Part shown: positions 24,006 to 35,640 of the stretch, in pieces | Layout of the letters: every line of letters begins with the position of its first letter | How positions within the stretch are numbered: the first letter of the stretch is position 1 | Program-made: the position numbers and the translations under genes | The notes under the pieces: model-generated | What the model was told of the DNA's origin: nothing | The model's database searches: none | What the model saw: only the letters and a program-made list of their open reading frames with translations | Assembly (NCBI RefSeq): GCF_954871325.1 | Contig: NC_088775.1 | Coordinates: forward strand, 14,981,561-15,045,560 | Length of the DNA stretch: 64,000 bases | Source of the DNA: Gordionus sp. m RMFG-2023 | Lineage: Eukaryota; Nematomorpha; Gordioida; Chordodea; Parachordodidae | Direction: 5' to 3'

Positions 24006-26074
24006 CATATTTTTTAATGTAAAATTACAAAATACATTTGCATGCTTTTCTCTTTATATATTACCGTTTACAAAGTTTATAGACAATATTTAATGCTAAA
24101 GATTACCATTGACGATATATCGTTATTCTATATTAGATATAAAAGGTCTGAGTTTTGTTATTGCAACTAGTTATCTTTTTTAAGAAACTATAGTTAATAA
24201 TTACATTTTGAAAAAATAACTTAAACCTGTAACTAGTATATTTTATAAATGTATAACCACTTACATTTTAACTTTTTTTATAATGTATTTTAAAAAAGAA
24301 GTTAGATTATATTTAAAAATATGTTAATTTTATTTTTGAAGCTTAACATAAATGATGCCTGTAAATCTTTCCCGCTATGTGCGTGCAGCCTGCCACTTGC
24401 GGGGGATCCTCTCATAATGTATTTTTTTATATACCAACAGATGAGGAAGCTATACCTAGCATAACTATATTATATCTTCAACATTAGATGGCCATAGATT
24501 TTATCACGTATCGCTTAATTTGTGATGGTATTGTTTAAATTTTAATAAACAGCTTAGCAATTTAAGATAAGTAATTTTAAAAGAAAAATTTAATCTAGAT
24601 TTAAATTTATCACACTTCTTGTATTAATTACCACATTTAACACAAAATAGTATATATACATAGGGTGTAAAATATCATCTATAAAACTTTATAATATATA
24701 TAATTATTGGTTCATATATGATAAATTATAAATATATCGGTCGAGGAGTTTAGCAAATCTGTGATTTTAGTAAATCTTGAAATTTTAAATAATTTAAAGC
24801 TGGCGGTTCTTATATGCTATAATTATATTCTACCACAAATACCTACCCTGTAAATATAAAAGAATGCTGTCATAAACCTTAGAACCAATTAATTTATATA
24901 TTTAGTTTTATTATAAAATATAGAAAAATACATGGTAAATATTTCTGGAATGTTCATGGTAAGCACATACATGTTGGATGGAATACGATTTCAGCAAAAT
25001 ATGGTCTTTAAAAAAATTAAAAAACGTGCGTTGTCGATGTTTTAAATTTTAAAGATCATACAAAAACCTTGGTCTATGACGCATAGCCATTAATTTGCCA
25101 AACTCTTCCGATACATGCAATAAATAATTTTTTCCCTAAATCTGCGTAAATAAGTCATTATCTTCATATCTGACCGGGCCCTTTGCTAAAGCCGGACTGG
25201 ATAACGTCTAAATATTTTTTAAAATTTGTCAAAAAAAAAACTTTAACTTTGTATATATATTTGTTGGATTCTAATATTTCATAAAAGTGATAATCCATAA
25301 AGTATTGTGTTCTTAGTTTAACCCATACCCTAGATTATAAATAGCTCTTTATTTTAGTGTTCAACAGCATTCATTTTGGTTCAGGCCTTGTATTTAAAAA
25401 AAATTAAAATCCGGACCGGGGTATCTTAGTAAAAAATTAAAAATGAACCGGGTTGGGCAAAAACATTTCTAAGCCGAAAAAACTAATTTCCTAAAGGAAC
25501 GGACAGGGCCTGATAATTTTGTCAATAGACCCCTGAGTCATATAACTATCATAATATTTTGAAAACAAACAAGGTGACTATACTATAACTATTAGATTTA
25601 AGTCAATATAACTTGTTAGATTTTAAGTTAAATAACTATGCTAGGTATAGGTAACTAGTTATGTTTTTTGATAAGGTAACTTTTAAAGTAGCGTTACCAA
25701 CACAATTCTAATCATTTTATGATTTTTAAAATTTCTAATTTATTTTGCACTACTCCCCCTTAGCAACGAAAGTTAGAAAATAATTATACTTTTATTTTAT
25801 TGACGTCTAGATAATTTAAGCTTATTGTTATATATTTCTGAAGAATTTAATCCAAATTATTGGTTTAAATTAACCCTCGATAAGGGGCAATTAAAATTAA
25901 CAAGAGAGGTATATTAGGGTCTTTCCTACTATATATTTTAATTGCATGTTTTTATTACTTTTAGGTACTTCTCATTTTTTGTGTCGGCCTCGTTTGCTCT
26001 TAGCCCATAGCTTAGATGGCCTAGAACTTCTATTTTTTCTATTATCTTTATATCAAATCTTGTACTATAGGTAT
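24006..26074. other. Intergenic, no gene seen
   Basis: AT-rich DNA without convincing coding. It includes one member of a dispersed ~285-bp repeat (25258-25545); otherwise I see nothing definite. Confidence 0.6.
25258..25545. repeat. Dispersed ~285-bp repeat, copy 1
   Basis: Collinear with 59832-60112: shared blocks include 'aaagtattgtgttctt', 'attataaatag', 'tgttcaac' and 'gcctgataattttgtc'. Diverged, so probably an old family; class unknown. Confidence 0.6.
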
Positions 26075-26454
26075 CTATCTGCCAATTATGATATGCTCTT
26101 CTTTAATCCTGAGTAATTTTGTTTTATTTCGACAGAAATTTGATTACATACCGCGATTTACCACTCACTAACTTTTGCTTGTATATGCAGTCCCGACCTA
26201 TTTGCTTACTTTGTTTGGGCTCTGTCATAGACCACCCTAGCATGGAATATCTTATTCTCGTCCTTAGCAACATCAACTCGTCTGCGTTAAATTTATTTTG
26301 CCTATGCATCTTTTCCTTCATCATCATAACTATTCCAGCATTATAGTGATACACGCACCCTTCTGATAACTCCCGTTTTTTATTACTTGCAAAATATAAA
26401 TTAAGAATAAATGGGGCTTAAAGGATAATGTTGTTACCTGTTATTTTCTGACAT
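26075..26454 (-). CDS. Small three-exon gene, 94 aa, unknown family
   Basis: Exons 26438-26454 (17 nt, ATG), 26152-26385 and 26075-26108 (stop TAG) join in phase. The introns are 52 and 43 nt (GTAACA..CAAG and GTATGT..CTCAG), the same tiny size as in the helicase gene, which is the main reason to believe it. The product is basic, rich in Lys, Arg and Met. It opens MSENNSNKKRELSEGC and has a dense central stretch, FNADELMLLRTRIRYSMLGW, that looks like conserved helix. No signal peptide or membrane segment. I do not recognise the family. It lies head to head with the F-box gene, 734 bp apart. A missed further exon at either end is possible. Confidence 0.6.
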
Positions 26455-27188
26455 CCTGTTTCATCAAATGTAATAGATGCCATATGTTGACTGTCAATTA
26501 CATTATGCTATTTTTTTTTATCTTGCGATTCTATCTTAAATTCAGTATAACTTCTGTTCACTCAAAAATAATTTGGATAAGTATATTCATTCTTTGCATT
26601 GCACCAGATTAATCCAGAAAAAAAACATTTTAAAGGGAAAGGGGGATATTTTCAAAACAAAATAATTTTTATCATTTTTTGATTGGAATGATTCTTAAAA
26701 ATTACAAAATTCTAAAAAAACAAGAAAAATGGATATATATAGTATATATAGATTTAGGATAAAATTATAATATTCAGACCCCTATTTATCTAAACACTGG
26801 GTAAAATAAATTTCCGATATATTCATCTAAATTTTAGAGAAAATAAATATCCGATAGTAAAATGTTTGTTTTAAGACTTAACTAATGTCGGTTCATAGTA
26901 AAAAATAATCAGAATAAATATGTAATTTATGCTGCTTAAAGCTATATAAAAGAAGCCCACCCCCATTTTCTGCCAGAAATCTTATTAATCTCTACTGAGT
27001 TATGGGATAATATAAAAATATATTCAACTATTTCAATTATGTTACGTGTCTAGATTGTCATATAATATAATATACTATATTTGAAATTATATTTTTTTAA
27101 TTGACATATGTTATATGATGACAATATTATTTTAGACTTTCTATATGACATGAAAAAATAATTCATGATAATTTAGTTAATAATAGTT
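26455..27188. promoter_or_regulatory. Shared upstream region of two divergent genes
   Basis: 734 bp between the start codons of the small gene (minus) and the F-box gene (plus). Very AT-rich, with no repeat family recognised. A shared promoter is inferred from the head-to-head layout only. Confidence 0.35.
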
Positions 27189-28676
27189 ATGTCAATTAAT
27201 GTAGCTGGCATTGAAGTTCCTTATGATATATGGGAAATAATATTTACCCATTTAGATTTGAATTCAGCATTAGCCTTCCGAGGCATTAATGTAGGTTCCA
27301 AAACTCTCAGTGATGAAATTTTGACTAGAAATCATAAATTTTGGCTAAGTTATTGTCTTGATAAATTTCCATTGGTATGCATACTCGATATTCTCCCGCA
27401 TCCAATCTTAGATACCATTCTCAAGCTGACGGGAGGAAAATTCCGTTGGAAAGATTCACAAGCTAAGTACAATATAAGGAATATAATGATAAACAGTATT
27501 GCGCCAGTACAATGGCGTGACATATTCAGAAAACTTGAATGCACGAGTAAAATCGGGAGCCTATCACCCTTTATATCCTTTAAAAAGTTGGTTATAGAAG
27601 ACGAGAATTCTAATATTAGTTGCGTGCATATCTGTGATGATTATATTTTCACGGGACATGAAAACGGAAAGGTTTACTTAATAAATATAGAGGGAAAATC
27701 TCGTTCGTATCTTGTTTGCGAACATGGTTTAGAAATAGAGAGAGTGCACTTATTTGATAAAATGAACTATGGCCATAATTTCCAATCTTATAATTTCATT
27801 TTATCCTGTTCATTAGATGGCTTAATACTATTGAATAGTTGGAAATTTAAAGAGAATCAAGACAATTTTCCCGAATACAATTTCATGTGTAACATTCTAT
27901 ACCGTGTTCCATTAGCTTTCACATTTTTGAATTCCAGTATAAGCTACAAATCTTTACTATTGGTAAATAAATATCAATGCATCATATTTGAAAATTTGGC
28001 TCAATGCGTTCATGAAAACAAAGTGATCTATCCAAGCGATCTCAATATAAATTTGGGCGGGGAAATTAATAACACTCAGCTAATTATTTATGTTGACAAT
28101 TTTTGTCATTTATCATTTAAAATTTACAACAGAGAAAAATATTCCTTAATCAAAATCATATCCATATCCCCGTTGATTCAAGAACAGTCGATTCCATTCA
28201 AGGCCATGATCCGTTATAAAGACAGTCACACTCTGATTTTAACTAGAGAAGAGTTGATCCTGTATAACCAACATAAAAATTCTTTGATAATTGGCAAAAT
28301 TAATTCCGATCATAATCGTTCCTCTTTCATAATCGACATAACGGTATGGCTGACCGCTGTTATACTGATAATTGGATCTGTGATCAATAGCGAATCCACA
28401 AAATTAATAATAATTAACGCACTAAATGGTGATGAATTAATAGACAAGTTATCAAAGCTGAACAAATATGATAGTACAAAATACATGCACACAATTCAGA
28501 GCTCTTATCATAATTATAAATACACTAAAGTAAACTTCAAGGGAAATGAAGTGATAATTTGGATATATTTCATCGAGGGTGCTAAAAAATTTCGTTTTTC
28601 TATGGACCATCGAAAAAAAGTTTTAAAATTCACAAATAAGTATTATGTGCCTTTCATCCAATGGGAATTGCCTTAA
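27189..28676 (+). CDS. F-box protein with beta-propeller-like region, intronless, 495 aa
   Basis: Likely substrate-recognition subunit of an SCF (Skp1-cullin-F-box) ubiquitin ligase. Residues 10-52 form an F-box: VPYDIWEIIFTHLDLNSALA, then conserved FW at 51-52, matching the LP.(E/D)IW..IF..LD pattern that binds Skp1. From about residue 140 to the end there are short repeats of beta-propeller character (for example YIFTGHENGKVYLINI and FILSCSLDGLILLNSW), but no clean WD dipeptides, so the propeller class is unsettled. A single open frame from ATG to TAA without introns, unlike its neighbours; a retrocopied or intron-poor gene is possible. Followed by an AATAAA 120 bp downstream. Substrate unknown. 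Confidence 0.8.
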   Translation: MSINVAGIEVPYDIWEIIFTHLDLNSALAFRGINVGSKTLSDEILTRNHKFWLSYCLDKFPLVCILDILPHPILDTILKLTGGKFRWKDSQAKYNIRNIMINSIAPVQWRDIFRKLECTSKIGSLSPFISFKKLVIEDENSNISCVHICDDYIFTGHENGKVYLINIEGKSRSYLVCEHGLEIERVHLFDKMNYGHNFQSYNFILSCSLDGLILLNSWKFKENQDNFPEYNFMCNILYRVPLAFTFLNSSISYKSLLLVNKYQCIIFENLAQCVHENKVIYPSDLNINLGGEINNTQLIIYVDNFCHLSFKIYNREKYSLIKIISISPLIQEQSIPFKAMIRYKDSHTLILTREELILYNQHKNSLIIGKINSDHNRSSFIIDITVWLTAVILIIGSVINSESTKLIIINALNGDELIDKLSKLNKYDSTKYMHTIQSSYHNYKYTKVNFKGNEVIIWIYFIEGAKKFRFSMDHRKKVLKFTNKYYVPFIQWELP

Positions 28677-28795
28677 AAATTGTGCGAAATTTAATTTTTT
28701 ATTTTATTTTAAATGTTTTTATATCAAAGATGAATAATGTTATCTAAATCTAAATGACAAAGATTTAATTAATAATTCATTTAAACATTTAGTGC

Positions 28796-28801
28796 AATAA
28801 A
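28796..28801 (+). terminator. Poly(A) signal of the F-box gene
   Basis: AATAAA about 120 nt after the stop codon, the first canonical hexamer downstream on this strand. Confidence 0.5.
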
Positions 28802-28953
28802 TTTAATGTGTGTTCATGAAATATCTTTTAAAAAAGCAACTCACTATAATCCAAATAATGAAGGCCCTGATTATTATGAAGCTACCTATAAGATAGAAAT
28901 CCTTGCAGTTATATAAAAATAGCTCAAAATTTATGACCACATTTGAAATATAA

Positions 28954-29121
28954 TGTTAGTAGTAATCGAAATTGGTGTCAGAAATAATTCTTGCAATTGA
29001 TTTTTCTTTTATTTCATATCAAAAAATTATACCCTTTTTCTTATTCAAATTCATATAATAATGAAAATAAACATTTACAAAAAATACAAAAATAACAACA
29101 TAAACAATTCAATACATATCA
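28954..29121 (-). repeat. LTR of the shrunken element
   Basis: TGTTAGTAGTAATCGAAATT at one end, ATACATATCA at the other; mate at 30410-30583. Confidence 0.75.
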
Positions 29122-30409
29122 TTTATCCCCAAATCTAATTGGTGTCGTTCGTATTCTTTTCGGTCGATCTTGACTTGTAGTTTCTAACATTTGTGTTCAG
29201 CTTTTTGACTTGAATCATTTTGCCCCCTCTCCTTTAAGTTCAGTTAATCGTTATTGTTTAATATCTCTTCGGGTTTTACTTCTACTTCGTATTCTTCAGT
29301 TAATATATTTTCTTCTTTTCCTTAATTGATCAGTATGATGCATAATTGTTTTATCCTCTATACTCACTTCATATCGTAGTGATCCGAGTATGCTTTTAAT
29401 AATGGGTTTTTCCCATTTTTTAACAATAATCCTCTAGGTTAAATTTTTAATAGTATTTCGACAGGACTTTCCTCATTTTCTGCCCCTGGGTTATTCTGGT
29501 AATTGTAGAGAAAAATAGCTAGACTGGTTTCTAAATCCCCCTCGTTTCTTTTATAAATGCTCTGTTTAGTACGAACTAAATGTTCGGCCATGCCGCTAGT
29601 CTGAGGATGATATGGATTTCCGTGCACTAATTTTTAAGCAAAAATTATTAAATTCTTTACTAATGAATTGGGGCGTTATCAGGAATGATTATTTTAAGAA
29701 ATCCGAATCTAGCAAATATTTTTCTTAATATTTTTATCGTGCTTTCGGTTGTAGTACTAGTCATGGGAACTATTTCTGTCCAGCGAGCAAACATCTATCA
29801 CTACCAACCAATAATGATTTTGAAATGATCCAGCATATCAATATGTACTATTTATATTATCATTATGTTCCTCTTCTAACTGATCGATTTTAGGTTCATC
29901 ATTTTGTGTATTAATTTTATATTTTTTATATCTGTTTCTACTGCAGTAGTTATTTGAATAGCTTTATTTATGTCTATATCATCCTCAAAAAATAGTCTAT
30001 AAAATTTTAGGATTTTTTGTTTCGAATATAAATTTATCTCTTAATGTTGTATTTAAATATTCCCCAAATTCACAAGTTGTTGCTAATTTTCGAAGATTTT
30101 GTACATAGTCGAATACATTTTTTTGATTATATTGATAAAAATTATATCTCTACAATTTATTAAGTTTGGGATGAAAAAATTTGATTAAAATATTATGTAT
30201 TTATAATACCTTTGTTTTCTGGACTATTAGGTTCACATAAATTTACCAGTAATTTGCAAGTATCACATCCTATTGTTAACAACAATGATTTTTCTTGGGA
30301 TGATGTTAAACTTGGTTGTGTGTTTTTAAATTTTTTAAATCAGTCATACCAATCTTTGTAACACAAGTTTGAATCGGTTAGACTTTTTATCGATTGTCTT
30401 GAAATGTAA

Positions 30410-30583
30410 TGTTAGTAGTAATCGAAATTAAATGTTAGAAATAATTCTTGCAATTGATTTTTCTTTTATTTCATAACAAAAAATTATACCTTTTTTCTTA
30501 TTCGAATTCATATAATAATATAATGAAAATAAACATTTTACAAAAAATACAAACAACATAAACAAACAATCCAATACATATCA
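30410..30583 (-). repeat. LTR of the shrunken element, second copy
   Basis: Direct repeat of 28954-29121 with about ten differences, including small indels. Confidence 0.75.
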
Positions 30584-30624
30584 ACATTTATTGAATAGGT
30601 ATTTCAAAAAATATACCAAAACAC

Positions 30625-30800
30625 ATCTCGATTTGGCGGCTTAAAACGGCAAAATCTAGTTATTAAAATAAATATTACCTAAGCCTCGCGATTTTACCAA
30701 AAGAGGGTCAAAGCTCTCTAGCATCATTTGGCGAAATATCGAGGCATAAGTAATATTATTCTGGCTAAAATAAAAAACAGCTAAATTGCATATTGTCAAC
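30625..30800. repeat. M1 MITE copy, degenerate
   Basis: Shares 'ttacctaagcctcg', 'taatattattctggctaaaa' and the general layout of the M1 family. Confidence 0.5.
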
Positions 30801-33099
30801 AATAATATATATTATTCAAAATGTTCTGGTTATTAAATAAAAAACTATGATTGAAATTTTTATTTATATTCATAAGCAATTTAATGAAAAATGTGATTTA
30901 TTTTTTACAAATACATTATTTTTAGAATATTGCAATCATCCAAACTTGTTATAACAATTTGATTTGACTGGTATCTCATTTCCACTCTCGAAGATTGATC
31001 ATCGTCTCAAATATGTAAAGATAGGATGAATATATCTAATTTCGGGCAGTATCACCTTGGTATTTATAGAAATTATTTCTTCAAGGCTAGCATTGTCGTG
31101 GTTTACAGTAATAGTGGCCAAGCCCAAGAAAAGTAAAATAAATAAAATCCAACTATATAGGATTGCGCATTAAGTAAGCAAGAATTGGCTTAAATGTGAC
31201 CGTTATCTGGTGAGATGAAGAAATAACTTAACAATTTTTTCCTAATCTCTCTCACTCATGGTCGTAAGTACGGAAGGGGCAGTTTGGGCTCAATTTTTAC
31301 CCTAATAAACTTAACCCCCTCTCCTCAACATAAATTTTTGAAAATTTAAAAAGTTGTTTTTTAGTTTTAATTTTCTAAGAGCTTTGTATAAGATGGTTTC
31401 ACGTTTTGATTCTTAGACTTAATAAATAAAAGTATTACAAAAAAAAAATTAAATAAATTTAAAAACGAACATGAAAATATATAATATTATGTTGAATTTA
31501 TCTGTAAAGTAATTTCAAAATTAAAATAAACTAGAGATATACAGTGCTTTGACCAGGGCTATTTATTTATAAAAATTATAAAAAAATTAGGTTATTGTTG
31601 GATTGGGCTTTATATTTTAAAAATTCGTGCTGGGCCGGGTTTAAATTTCGAAATTTAATATCATCCAATTTTATGAAATAAGTTGATATATTTTGAAACT
31701 TTTATTCAAGAAACAAATCGTCAATATTTTTTATTTGTAGAATTATATCTTTTTTAACAATTAAAAAAAATAAATCCGGGCCCAAATGGACAAATTCTGG
31801 ATAGGGTTTATTGGGACAAATAAAGAAAATTGATCTAGTAGGGCTGTACAATTTTTTTTTAAATTTCGGATCGTATTCAAAACTAGGCCGATGCAAATGT
31901 ACTATTTCAAACCTGTAAAATATCAATTTAAAACTGATCTACCTATTTAAAATTGAAAACTTATAAATGCTTTAACATAATTATCTAATCTGAATATAGA
32001 AAATAATTAGCAGTTTTTTTTGCTTTCTTTTGCATAGTGACAGCAGCTTACTGAGTTTTTTTTGCATAGAAAGATTAGTCAGAGCCGGAACTGAGTTAAA
32101 AACAATCTTATAGCTTTATAACTCAATTAGATTTCAACACCCAAAAACTTCTTATGCACTACTGTATAAGATCCTAAATACAGGTTTTGAAATTACAATT
32201 AAATCCAAAAATTAAAATCCAACATCTCAAAAATTCCACAAATATATATTACCTCAAATCATATAAATAAATTACACAAATTTTGTTCCCGAAATCTTCT
32301 TGGCATCCACACATTGCGCAAAAATTTATCCTACATGCTTAAATACACATTCGAAAGAATAGTTTTTAAACTTCTTTTTGGATATTCAAACTCCCACTTC
32401 ATTTTATTCACAGGGTATGTGGATAACTATTTAAGAATATATGGTATATATATTTATGAAACGATATGAATATAAAATATTTTCCAAAGTATAAATGCCA
32501 TAAATGACCTAGGCAAGAGGGAGGGGGGGGGGGTAGGGGTTAGTCAATAAAATAATTAATCTAAGCAATAAAAGACAAGTTTCCATTCTCCAACAAATCC
32601 TTATATAGTAATTTAAATATTTCTATTCCTGGCTTTTGTATTTAAAAATAAGATTTTATGTCAGAACAAGCTAAATTTAACGACGATGCAATGTCATTAT
32701 AGATTGAAAATTAGGGATATGATCTTGCGCCATACAAAATCTTAAGTAAGTCTGAATTGACTCTTGAGTATTGTATTCAGCCGATGCGTCGGTAATTGAA
32801 ATAGTTAAAATAATTCCCAAAACAATGGATATATTTGGCAGAATTTGGCATATTAGTGTAAATATCGCACAAAATAGTGGTTTCCTATGCTTTATTTGTA
32901 TAACATATTATTTACTTTTTAAATTCAGTTAATAAATCTAGCATATTAATATTGCTTTTCAGCAAATCTTGATCATAAATATTTAATTGATTTAGCTTCG
33001 TTTCAGTCGCATTTACCAATTAAGGTATATTGAATAAAAACCCAAAATGATCCTTAAATTTTTTAAATTAAAACTTTCTTCCGTTGAAATCCTCGTTAA
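30801..33099. other. Intergenic, no gene seen
   Basis: AT-rich. Around 31.54-31.94 kb are GGGCCGGG/CCCGGGC-bearing sequences like those of the MITE at 56042-56439, and an 11-G run lies near 32522. Nothing coding is convincing. Confidence 0.5.
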
Positions 33100-35640
33100 T
33101 TAAATCTGATATCTTTTGAGGATCATAGAGGCTAGTCATTTCCTTCCTAAGAAAATTGCTAGACGTATTCCAATTCATATTATTGAGAGGAACACTGCTT
33201 TTCTAATTCTTTCACAAGCTCTTTCGAAGACAGAGATGAACTCATTTCCCAAAACGACTAAACAATCTTACACATCTTCGATAAGCTTAATGAGTCTTTA
33301 CAATTTATATTAGCATTTTATACGGACTTGTTTACTAAATTCACCTGCGTTTATACATCAAACCAAATTACAAGCTACTATAAAAGATTATTTTAATTCT
33401 TTCAATAAAATTATTTCTATGCAACATTTGGGATTATAAGTCTATCCGGATATGTTTATTAGTGCATCATATATTCATCAATATTTTTGATGACCTTTAT
33501 ACTTTCAACCTTACACTCCTACGTTTCAGATATCGGTTTTTATGAAAAATTATTCATATGATCCTTCAAAATTTGCCACCTAAATCAAAACCCAAAAAAA
33601 TTATTTTGCTACTAATAATGATCGTATTATGTAACTCGCAAGGCATTAAAAACGTTCAATTTATTTGAAATGTTCGAGCTTGAACCCCTTTATAGCACTC
33701 TCTCATATTTGATCCATTGTCATAACCTTGTCCATTACATTTTTTTTAATTTCTAAACCTCTTTTTTATATAGTATTAATTTCTAGCAAGGCCTGACCGG
33801 TATTGCAATCGATCTTAAGAAGGCCAACATTATTTATTTTAACAAAGCCATTTTTGGTAAGTTCTACATTCTTATATTACAGGTAATTACTCCTTAGCTT
33901 TATCTGATGTACAATATATTATAAAAAATATGGTGGGTTAGTATAAACACTCTTTTTCACAATTTTATTCCCATCATATAAATAAGTATATATTGAATAC
34001 GATTTCCTAGGTGATTCTGAGAATTCTCTCAACGCATTTTGCCAAATGTGGTCAAATTAGATCATATCAAATTTTGATAATTAATTGATTAGACCTAAAA
34101 AAATCCATTTTTCTATAATTAAGTTTTTCTTTACTAAAAGGCAAAAAATTTTGCCTTAAAAAATTAATGATTGTGATGATTCAATCGCAAGCCATCACTT
34201 TTTACTATCCACTAGTAATTGTTCGTATTCCTTATCAATGGTTTGAATTTTGCCTGCGATTTTTCATCTCGACCTGCACAGGCTTTCAAAGTGTTTTTGA
34301 GAGGATTCATGGTCCTATATATATGCTATCTGAAAAAATTTTCCAATCATTGTAGCTTTCGTTTGAAAATTCATTTCTAATTTGCAAAGAATTTACAATA
34401 AAAACAATAAATTGTTCTTTCTTTATCGAGAACATCAGCCAACAACGTTTTAGCATTGAAACGAGGGGAAATTGTTTTCCATTAGTTTAGTGAAAAATTG
34501 AAATTCTCAATTTACTAAAAACATTCCCAGATGATCAGTTATCCACATTAGCCATTTGTATTCAAATTTATGCTAAAACCTTTAGAAAACTTTAACTATG
34601 GTATTCTGTTATGGATTCCCAAATATCAGGGATCCAAACCGAACCTGAACCGAACCATTAAACCGCTAAAAACCGGTATTTTTTATCGAACCCAAACCGA
34701 ACGTAAAATTTCTAACCGAACCTGTACCGAACCGTTAAAATGTCTCTGAACTGGTTCGAGCGTCATGATTTCATGCTTATAAAATAATGTGTAAATTATT
34801 ACTTATTACAAACATTTTAATTATATTTGAATTGTTTAAAGATGACTATCAATCACATTTGATTGATAAGTGTCAGTCATAATTTTTATAAACTTTACTA
34901 TATTGCCATTTTACAACATTCATTTTTTAAATATTTTAAGCTTATAAATTATAATGGCTATGAAAAATTAAATCCATTATATAAATTATTTACATATAGT
35001 TTTGTAAATGACACATACTGGCAGTGCCGGCTACCTAAGTTAGTGTTCTCAACAATAAATTTATACTATCTCCTTATAGATGTAATTTGAGTGAGAAGAA
35101 TTCTGAAAATATTAATTGTGGGACTTAATATAAAACTTTTGAAGTAAATAGAGTTAAATATTGTTCTTATTAAAATTAATCATTGTATTTTATAATGTGC
35201 AATTAATAAAAATGAAGGTTTTATGTTTTTTATTTATGATGAAATAAAAAAATATTCTTCTCTATACATAATTCAAATGTAGGTTTAAATACAAAAAATG
35301 TTAACCGGATTTAAGAGGTTCATACCGAACGGATATTTTTATTATTTAAGAACCGAACCTGAACCTTTATTTTTATCCGAACCTGAATCGATATTCGTTT
35401 CGGTTTGGATCCCTGCCAAATATTATGAAAAAAAATGTTAACTATCAGCTTCTATAGAATCGTGATGATTGGCCAAAGGAATATCAACATACTCATTATA
35501 GATATCGAGTATTTCTCGCATTTTAGACATGGCAACTATATCTTTTTTTTAAATGTTTTACAAAAGCTCCTTTATGATATTTAATAAATTTGTTTCTGGC
35601 TTTTCTTGTATCAGTACTAGAATCTAATTCCCATTTTTTC
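33100..35640 (-). pseudogene. ZMYM/DUF4371-type hAT transposase remnant
   Basis: On the minus strand near 33.66-33.75 kb, one frame reads CNGQGYDNGSNMRECYKGVQ, a hallmark of this transposase class (C.GQ.YD.A.NM.G...GVQA). Near 35.5-35.64 kb the stretch RKARNKFIKYHKGAFVKHL may be an earlier part. It is heavily mutated, without clear ends, and interrupted by the 789-bp hAT at 34627-35415. Confidence 0.6.
34627..35415 (+). mobile_element. 789-bp non-autonomous hAT with perfect ends
   Basis: Perfect 17-bp inverted repeats CAGGGATCCAAACCGAA at both ends and a perfect 8-bp TSD CCAAATAT (34619-34626, 35416-35423). GGTTCGG-type repeats fill both subterminal zones. Inside is a shrunken piece of the transposase end also seen in the 3609-6538 element (the ACTGGCAGTGCCGGCTACC stretch), in reversed orientation. 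This is an internal-deletion derivative of that family and a recent insertion into an older hAT relic. Confidence 0.93.

Larger units (their letters stand above)
28954..30583 (-). mobile_element. Shrunken LTR retrotransposon fossil
   Basis: Two direct repeats of about 170 bp (28954-29121 and 30410-30583) with TG...CA ends flank only ~1.3 kb. Inside, on the minus strand, are integrase relics (YHPQTSGMAEHLVRTKQ near 29.6 kb and an LRYEV..DQLR-type C-terminal end near 29.35 kb). Most of gag and pol is missing and the rest is broken. The repeats differ at roughly ten sites, so the insertion is of moderate age. A Ty3/gypsy-like origin is likely. Confidence 0.75.
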
